A stretch of 64,000 bases of DNA from Anarhynchus alexandrinus (lineage: Eukaryota > Chordata > Aves > Charadriiformes > Charadriidae), in the NCBI GenBank assembly GCA_008711295.1, contig VUYV01000590.1:1-64000 (forward strand). Reading direction: 5' to 3'. The first letter of the stretch is position 1. Each line of letters starts with the position of its first letter. Made by a program: the position numbers and the translations under genes. Shown here piece after piece: positions 55,801 to 64,000 of the stretch. The notes beneath the pieces were generated by a model. That model was not told the DNA's origin. It saw only the letters and a program-made list of their open reading frames with translations, and searched no databases.

Positions 55801-57039
55801 CCGGGGTGCGCACAGCCATCGGGATCCGGCGCCGCCGCTGCCGTGCCCACCCCATGCTCAGAGTTAGCCCCCGGCATGCCAGCTCCGGCGGACGGGCGAC
55901 AGCCACCGCTCCGAAGTGGCTTGGCAGCGCCGGCTTTGCACGGACCACCTGCGTGTGGGAAGCGATGGACACGGGACACACGGCCGCCTCCATCAGCCAC
56001 GCGTGTCCACGGCTACGGAGAGCGGCCAGCGGGAAAACCTCATGCACGTACAAGAGCAGGAACCGATCCTTTCACCTCCAGCGTAGACATAAAAACCCTG
56101 GCTGATGTATTTATGCAGGCTTCTGGAATCAGCGAGCGCAGCAAAATTTATGGCCTGAATGAGGTCCAAGCTGACCGCGGAGGTGCAGCCACACGGTGGC
56201 TCCTGCCCCGCGCGGTGCTGGCCGGGCAGCCCGGTGTCCCCGCACGCAGCGTGCACCGTGGCTGGGGGCTACAGCATCCTCAGCAGAGTACCTCTCTCAT
56301 CTGGGACACTAAACCGCTCCGTTCTCTCACAGAACTGACCCACAGAAACTCTACCTGACAAGAAAAGCGGGTAGTGTGATAAATGTGTAGACACACCAGT
56401 AACGAGGAATGAGATGCTAAAGGTCTCCACCACGGAAATGAGGTTATGCCGCAACACATCCCCACCTTTCCTCCCCGGGAAAACCACCACGCCTCAGGGG
56501 AGCTGCATTTTTGTTCTGGACGCAAAAGTAAGTTCAGAAGAGTTTCTGGAAATCAGGTTCTTTCCAGGCGTTCTGCACAGCACTGCCACTGAGCAGGAGA
56601 TCCTCCGCAGCCGCTCCGTGTGGGTGACACCTCCTCCCCGCTGCCCCTGGGAGGTCCCTCTGGGCTCGCTCCGGATTTCAGGACGAGGAGATGCTGTGCC
56701 CGGAGCGGCTGCGTGGCACATGCGAGCGGTCCCTGCTGGGAGACATCGCTGCTGCCATCACAAGTGGCTTCTTGAAGTGCTGGCACCATCTTCTGAGGAA
56801 CGGCGCGCTGCTCGGCGAGACCACCCTGCCACGGCCACGCCGCCAATGAGCAGTGTCCTTTGCAGCACTGATTAGTCCAGGCCTCGGGGGAACTAATTAA
56901 TAAGGATAAAAGGGGAGCAGCTTTCCAAAATTTCTGGGCTCAGGTGGGGATCAATCCAACACAGCAAACTTTCATCTCGCATCAGTTCACGGCCTCTGCG
57001 TTCAGCGCTTCGCCTCGCTGCCACGTAACGCACAGCACG

Positions 57040-57310
57040 CTCCCTGCAGCCATTTAAAAGTTTTAACAGAAGCTCAGAAAATTAATTAAGGTGAATAATT
57101 ATAAAGTGCGCGCGTCTTTCCCTCTCTATTTTGCAAGGAAATGGCAAAAATAGAATTCTGAATAATTTTGGAGTTATAACCAATGTAATTAGGTGTTCAA
57201 CGAACACTTACAATTGGGCTGCGCTTATTAAAATTACTGTTTTAGTCAGAACGTTGCCAGAGAGTCATTAACAGCACAATGGTTCGATTCCCCGGGATTC
57301 TAATTAGACT
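57040..57310. promoter_or_regulatory. Candidate conserved non-coding element
   Basis: A low-GC island with AAATTAATTAAG, GTAATTAG and CTAATTAG homeodomain-type cores in otherwise GC-rich intron. No repeat family fits. Its regulatory role is only inferred from composition. Confidence 0.25.
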
Positions 57311-59082
57311 TGGACGCCTGGCAGCGCGGGGGATGCCCGGCTCCGACGCCCGCGCGGCACTACAGGTGATGCCCGGCGGGGACCCCGCCACGGCTGCGCA
57401 GCCCGGGGCCGCGGGGACCCGGCCGGGAGGAGAGCCGGGCCAGGGGACAGAGCCCCCGGCAGCAGGCGGTGGGAAGAAGCTGCTCCGCGACACGGGACGC
57501 CCCGGTCACCACTCTGACCTGGTGATTATTTTCGCCTGCAGCCACCGTGCCTGACGGCGCAGGCAGGGGCACGTCCGGCTGTTGCCTCCTCGGAGAGAGG
57601 ATCTCAGTTCGCTTTATGGAAATCTCTCTATTTCTTCCGTGCAATGCTCTGCAGGGCTTTAGGCAGAAAAAGGCCATGTTTGTGTTGACGCTGTCATGAG
57701 CCCACACCAGTGCCCACAGTAAACAGCCACACCATCCATGGGTTGCAAGGAAATGGGGCTGTCCCGGTACGGTCAGGAGATGCTCAGCTGGGAATAGTCA
57801 CAACATGAGCTCCAGCAGGACAAACCGCCCCTCCTGCCGCCCCTCCGGCCCCGTCTCCCGCGGGGTCTTCGCTCCCCGGGCTGCGGCACCGGTACCGCAC
57901 CGCGCTGGCAGGTACCGGCCGCACCGGTGCGCCTTCCTCCGCCGTGAAATCAAAGGCTGCGCTGCTCAGAGTTTGCACCAGCACAGACGTTCTGGGGGTT
58001 AACATTTCAGCGTACATCCCCGCAGCCCCCGTCAGCACCGCGGTTACAACTGGAAGCGGGGACACCTTAGAGGGAAGGATAATGCCTGGCTGGAAATGCC
58101 CTGAGCATATACCAACAACAGCCCCGCGCCATGCAGCTTCTTAGACCACTTTGGAAATGATGGAGCCTTCAAAGTAGGTGTCAATGCACTCTCTGTGTCA
58201 GGGAAGGGAGCTCCATGCTCTGAAACGCAGACATCCAGATCTGTTATGAAAGACCTAAATCTCAGTGGTGTGTATCACAGGAAAGCTCAGTGCCTGCTGC
58301 TCGCAATTGCCTTCAGCCGTCTGTTTTTCCTCTCTCCCCATAAAAACCACATGCCAGACAGCGGAGGCCCCTTCCCCCAAGCTGCTAGCCTAGAACTCAT
58401 GAATTCAGCTAAGTTGTTAAAAAGGATCGTGGCAGGCTAAGATAAAACAGAGGAGTTTAAAATGACAAACAGACTCCTAAATGGGATTAGAGTCTTAATG
58501 AAAACAGTAATGAATGAATGAGGCAACCAAATATTACCCATTAATATTAGACAGATAGATTAGATCCCTAGGCGCTGCATTTAAAAACGACATGAAATTA
58601 CTTCAATTACTCTGCATTGATAAATAACAAGGCCGTATTTACTGTTAAAACACATATCCTCCACCCTCCCCCACGCTGGCTTCGGCTGCTGCTTCCCAAG
58701 AGGGAGAGCAGAGCATCCCGAGGCTGAAAAGACGCCGCAGGCTGGAGGCTTCCTCGCTGCCCTCCGGGCTGGCCAGCACCACCGCGCACGTACTCCAGGG
58801 CACCTGCTGCAGAGGACCAGTCCTCTTAGTCTCAATTACTACCATCAACGCTGCTATTTCAGCCCCTGCGCTTCTGTGCAGGAGCCAAAGCAATCACCGC
58901 CGATTCACTTAAACCCTGATGCTCGCAGCATCCCTCCGGCTCAGAAATTCACTCTACCTTCACCTCCTGGAGGACACAGCTGCTCAACGTCCTCCTTCCC
59001 GCATGGGGAAGGCAAGATTAACCTGATCAGAGGCCCCTTCTAATGAAGAGATCATAGATGGATAATTCCTTGGTGCTTGGTG

Positions 59083-59106
59083 GCATTTACATGCTAATGA
59101 CAAAGG
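59083..59106. promoter_or_regulatory. SOX-POU-like composite site
   Basis: On the minus strand the sequence reads CCTTTGTCATTAGCATG: a near-consensus SOX core (CTTTGT) directly followed by a POU-type ATTAGCAT, with ATGTAAAT next to it. It lies in an AT-rich block at 59030-59115. Motif match only. Confidence 0.25.
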
Positions 59107-61088
59107 CACTCTGGTAAAGGTAATGTCAACAAGAGCCCCTCATCCTTGCATCCCAGCCTCCGGCCCGACCATCTGTTCTCTGGGTTCAGGAAAGCCCTGG
59201 AGAACAGGTTGCTGCTCGGAAAGCTGCAAAACATCCTTTGCAGCTCTGCCGCCTTGGCTTGCCAACCTTCCTGCCTGGATGAAGTCTACTCTACGCGGCC
59301 AGGGACGCTTCCAGGAGACGCTGTGCTCGGAGCTGGATGGGCCGCCTGGCTGAGAGGGAAACAGAGCACGACTGTAAGCACACCCATGTTGGTGTGTCAA
59401 ATCACTGATGCTTTGCTGCTATGGGATCTTAAATATCTTTGAAAAAAACCAACCCAAACATTCAGCCTCATAACATATCAGTAAACAAGAAAGACATCAA
59501 ATATCTCATTTCAGAGGGAGAGGAAGAGCAGCCTGCAGAGCGGATCGCTGCAGCACATCGAGCCGGAGAACCTCAGCCCAAACCAGCAGTCACCAGATAC
59601 ACGTCATCTAGTGCTGTCTTAGTGAGAGGAGTGGAGTAACCCCCCCGCTTCCCCTCAGCTGGGATGCAGGCCCTCGGGGAAAGGCTCCACGGCGGTTACT
59701 CCAGCTGAAATACTGCTGAGCTCGGAGGATTCATTAAGTGTGGGAATGGGGGGCAGGAGGGCTGGGGGGTCGTGTGTACCATGCAGATATAAATTAACTT
59801 TCTGGGAAGGCAACAAACCCCAGTCTTTGTGCTTTCCCAGCCTGAAACAAGTGGTAAAGCAGGAAAGTGAAGAGGGAGGAATGCGCAGAGCTCTTCCCAC
59901 AGCTCAGGGGATGGATGACCTTTCCAATACTATACCTGTATAAATCTTATTTAATGAAATAATAAAAAAAAGAATAAATGAAGGTTAAATCATTCCCCGC
60001 AGCAGATTTACATTGAAAACAAAGTCTGTTCAGACAGCGGTTGGTTTACACAACAGGCCTTTAACATTCCTTTCCTAACTACTAGGGTGACTCCTGACCA
60101 GCTACCCACAAAATGAGCGATAGGAGCCCTCCAAGCCAAAGGCAACGTGCCAAGACAGAGGCAAAAGAAACAGCGCTAGTCTGGGGTTTGCTTTAAACAC
60201 ACAATCAGGGGTTTCGGTGGGTCACAAGTCACAACATGGTGGTTTTCACCCATCAAACCTTCCCCACAACATTCCCATCCTTCGGGACATGACTTCATTT
60301 TCAGTGCCACCACCAAGTCAGCGCTTTAAACCCCCAATTCCCCTCCCTTTGCTCACCGCAGAGCAAACACCGCTGCCTGCGGCTTGGAAGTGCCCCTGGG
60401 AAACTGGGAAAACTAACCGAGGGCCTCCCATTACCTGAAATAAAAGCTGGAATGGTTTTTGTAGCCAGAGAAGGTTGGGCAAAGAGTTTAGCTTTCATCT
60501 TTACCTGCTTTTCCTTGGGCTGCTGTTTCGCGGCATGGGAGAAGCGGAATCAAAGAGCAGCTCTGGGGCTACGGCTCTGCTTTGACGAAAGGCAGAGGTG
60601 ATAGAAGCTCAGAGCTTATACATAAACTTCAGAATTGCTGCATTAATGCTCCCAGGGCTGCAATGCTAAGTCACTTGTCCCTAGAAGCCATATCAGCTCC
60701 TGCTGTAAACAGTTCCTCTGACATCAGCTTCTCACTGTCCGGATACGGCACTCAAAACGGTGGCATTTTGGGCAAATAATGCCATGAAACTATTTCTGCT
60801 CCACCAGAGCCTGAGGAACTTCTGCATACATTTCCATAAATATCACTGGCGTCAGTACAGCAGGAGACCCGACAGACTGCGAGGGGGATCCTGCAGACTG
60901 CTGCTGAGTCTCCCTACAGATCCGCTCCAGGAAAAGCCATGGGGTTGAGCGGACTTTGCAAACACAAAACAAACGGACTTGCGCGAAAATCGGTCGCCCT
61001 CAGTTTCCAGTGAGGCTGGAAATGAGGGGGAAGGTCCTCCCAGCTATCAAAACGCGCGAGTCCCAGGAGGCTGAAAGGAGGTGATCAG

Positions 61089-61530
61089 AGAATCATAGAA
61101 TGGTTTAGGTTGGAAAGGACCTTGAAGATCATCGAGTTCCAACCCCCCTGCCATAGGCAGGGACACCTCCCACTAGACCAGGTTGCCCAAGGCCACGTCC
61201 AGCCTGGCCTTGAACACCTCCAGGGATGGGGACTCAACAACCTCTCTGGGCAACCTGTGCCAGTGCCTCACCACCCTCACAGTGAAAAACTTCTTCCTCA
61301 TGTTCAATCTAAACCTGCCCTCTTCCAGTTTGAAGCCATTCCCCCTCGTCCTATCACTCCATGCCCCAGTAAAAAGTCCTTCCCCAGCTCTCCTGTAGCC
61401 CCTTTAGGGACTGGAAGGCCGCAATAAGGTCTCCCCGGAGCCTTCTCTTCTCCAGGCTGAACAGCCCCAACTCCTTCAGCCTCTCCTCATAGGAGAGGTG
61501 CTCCAGCCCTCGGATCATCCTCACGGCTCT
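61089..61530 (-). mobile_element. CR1 LINE, young copy, 3' end with tail
   Basis: On the plus strand it starts with the reversed tail agaatcatagaatggtttag and ends cggatcatcctcacggctct. It is roughly 97% identical by eye to the reverse complement of 13691-14186. It is 5'-truncated, has no coding domain left, and lies in the same orientation as PLXNA2. Confidence 0.95.
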
Positions 61531-63035
61531 AATGATGGCATTGAACAGACTTGTGGAAGATCAGTTCACTAAGGGCCAACTTGGGAATGCCAAAAATCTG
61601 TGAGGATGCACCAGGAGAAGGACTGGTGGGTACACGACCTGCCTTCTGTCTTCTGCCGGGACACGGGGCACCACCCCGGTGGTTCTTGCTGCCGTGTGAG
61701 AGAGATGAGCCTACCAAATTTTCTAGGCAAAATTTAGTCCCTGGCATTATGTATTTCAGCTGCGAACCCCCCTCCACGGGAGGCGGATCCCCACCTGCGC
61801 GCAGGGCAGCGGAGGTGGAAGGGGATGTCACCTCCCCGCAGCGGCCGTCCTGCCGCACGCCCGCACCGGCGCAGCTGCGCCGAGGGCATTTCTCTGCGGG
61901 GTAGCTGGCAAGGGACAGGGTTAATAGGCCCACTCCATGTGTGACCTCTCTTCCCTCTCTCTGAGAGCTCCTAATTACCAAGCTAACGAAAGAGGGGCAG
62001 CCGGCAGCGCCTGCCAGACCCCACCGCCCGCGCCTGCCCTGGCTGATGCGATCGATGGCAGCCCGCCGGCGAAGGCAAGGGCTTCACCCGTGGGGAGAGG
62101 CTGAGGTCTCCGGGAGAGGCAGCTTCTCCCATCCCACCCGCACACGGAGCGAGCTAATCAAGGCCAAAGCCTCCCTGGGAAAAACGGGAGCATCAGCAGG
62201 TCCCTTCTTCCAAAAAAAAAAAAAAAAGAGAGAGCAGCTTGGGGGGGGCATGAATAAATAATGCTGCTAATGAAAAGATGCCTGCGCAGCCCCGGCGCGG
62301 TGGAGGAAGCAGAGCGATGACTCTATTTCTGATGCACCGGCAGCCTGACAATTGGCAAATGAACCTCTGCAGTTATCTGTTTCCCCTCTTTATTCTTTTC
62401 TCATAAAACTGGCAGGAACAGGGGTAGGGAAGAGATGCTGGCGGCAGCTGTGTTCAGTATGAAAAATGAGCAGCATATGTATGGGAGGCAGCTGGAGCCC
62501 AGCGCGGCTGCAGAGCGAGGGACCCCACGGCTCCCTCCCGCCACTCTCCTTATTTCCCTCTCTCCACTGGGGCCCCGTGCTTAACCCTTGCCTCGCTCCG
62601 TCGTGGCACGTACCGCGATGGAGCGAATTGGCCAAAACCCCCGGGGACCCCGAGGCTGCACCTGACGGTCCCCGACACCCGGTGCCCCCGGACGGCAGCG
62701 CGTTCCCCGCGTTTCTGGCGTGCCCGGGAGCTTTACGAGAAGTTGTAGCCCTGCTGGAACGGGCAACACGCGTTCAACACAAGATAACAGACCACAGCTG
62801 CTCCCAGAAGCAGATGAAACATTACCCTCAGTTTACAGAAGAGGGACCGGCGCTGGCGAGAGCAGCGAAACGGGGCACGGCCCGAGGGCTGAGCCCGTCC
62901 TGGGCTGCCTCCATCAACCGCTGCTGCTCTTCCTCCGGAGCCCGCGCGGCTGAAGGTCACTGCACGGCGCTTTCTCGGGGCACGCAGACAACGTCCGCAG
63001 CAATTTGCCCAAAAACGCTTGGGGCAGCCTATGGG

Positions 63036-63046
63036 GGGGGGGGCAG
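63036..63046. repeat. G homopolymer
   Basis: A run of about 11 G, likely to be length-variable or a sequencing weak point. Confidence 0.85.
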
Positions 63047-64000
63047 TGTCCCCATGCCACCCCTCTCCCGCCCGCCACGGAGGCAGAGCCGGAGCTCCCT
63101 CTGCCATACGGCTTCTCCCCCCCACTGCCCGTACTGCATCCCCCCGTCAAGTGCCTGGCCCCTCGCCACCCCTGGCACGCACGGGGACACGGAGGCCACA
63201 TTTTGTTTACCCTCCTTGCTCAGGAGAAAGCCCCGGGCTGCACGGGAGGACGTGTCTCGCCACCCACCTTGAAAGGGACCCCACGTGGCCAACTGGCCGC
63301 GGCACAGCAGGGTGGGCAACCCCGCATCTGCCCGCTCCGAACAGACTCGCAGGCTGTGCTCCACGACAATGCGGGCTTTGTTCCCGGCTCTGGCACGTCC
63401 GAGGGTGTCAGTGACACTGAAAAGCTTTGACTGGCCCTTTCTGTTTGTTTTCTTGGCACACGCAAGTATCATTTAAATAGCCCAACCTCGGCTCTGCCCT
63501 GCACCTCGCGTGTGACCGACGTTATTATTCAACAGCAGCTTTGCCCGGAGAATGGGCTGAGCAGAAAACGACGGCTTCCAGCCCCTCCGGCTCCGACGAT
63601 GCCCGCTCACCTCTCTGCCTGCTGTCCCGGGAGAGCATCACGCACCCCAGGCCGGGCGAGCGGGAGCCTGGCCGGGAGGGCTGTGGGGCTCGTCCCTCGG
63701 ACACCCACGTCCCACGGGACATTGCCTTTCCAAGGGGACGGTGCGCTTTGGGGCAGTCTCGGGGGGGATTCAGTACATCCCAGACCCCGCTCAGCTCTTC
63801 TCCGTAGCCGGTCATGAAGGATGGCTGCGTGCTGCAACGCAGGCAGGCGAGCAGCCCTCAATTCCCCGTTTTGTGAACCATTTCAGGGTCCTCCAAATTG
63901 TTTAAATGCTGCAGAAACCAAGGAGGAAAGTCACAGGCATGACCGGTTTGCATAATTTTATAGAGCCTTGAAAATCCAAAGCATCTGAATGCCCTAAGTA

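Noticed and set aside
57254..57300. A tRNA gene, because ggttcgattcc looks like a B box / T arm
   Set aside because: The bases flanking the loop (aatgg and ccccg) do not pair as a T stem, and no A box or acceptor stem lies at a suitable distance.
50000..64000. A second protein-coding gene upstream of PLXNA2
   Set aside because: All open frames are short, GC-driven and without recognisable domains or coherent splice structure; the interval is best explained as the large 5' intron.

Overview
This window reads as bird nuclear DNA. It holds one recognisable gene, the plexin-A2 receptor gene (PLXNA2), on the minus strand. Three things point to a bird. CR1-type LINE fragments carry the avian-style ATTCTATG tail. 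The DNA is GC-rich and the introns are compact (168 bp to about 9 kb), as on an avian microchromosome. The predicted exon peptides are very close to vertebrate plexin-A2. No bacterial, viral or organellar genes are visible, and no CRISPR array. Single-N and 85-N gaps show that this is a draft scaffold.

Layout of the gene. Transcription runs from high to low coordinates. Sixteen consecutive coding exons can be placed between about 48.66 kb and 0.33 kb. Every junction is canonical GT-AG and the reading phase is consistent throughout. They encode about 790 residues: PSI1, the first IPT-like region, PSI2, IPT2, PSI3, IPT3 to IPT6, the single membrane span and the start of the cytoplasmic juxtamembrane helix. 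The upstream exons (signal peptide and most of the sema domain) should lie beyond position 64000. The downstream exons (split RapGAP domain with the RhoGTPase-binding insert) should lie before position 1. The 15.3 kb from 48665 to 64000 therefore looks like one large 5' intron.

Region by region. 1-5.8 kb: transmembrane exon and the last IPT exons, with a one-N contig join at 2392. 5.8-23.5 kb: IPT4 back to PSI3, with a CCTG microsatellite, a 57-bp tandem duplication, a 3' CR1 remnant and a young CR1. 23.5-40.4 kb: IPT2, PSI2, IPT1 and the second half of PSI1, with a 22-bp minisatellite. 40.4-50 kb: the first PSI1 exon inside a roughly 2-kb block that appears two and a quarter times, separated by a single N and an 85-N gap. 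This is most likely unmerged haplotype contigs, not a real duplication. 50-64 kb: intron with a 14-bp-unit minisatellite, several AT-rich blocks that look like conserved non-coding elements, and a second young CR1.

I found no previously undescribed coding system. The points most worth a second look are the false duplication of the PSI1 exon, the possible presence/absence polymorphism of a CR1 insertion beside it, the 57-bp tandem duplication, and candidate intronic enhancers (a paired TCF/LEF site and a SOX-POU-like site).
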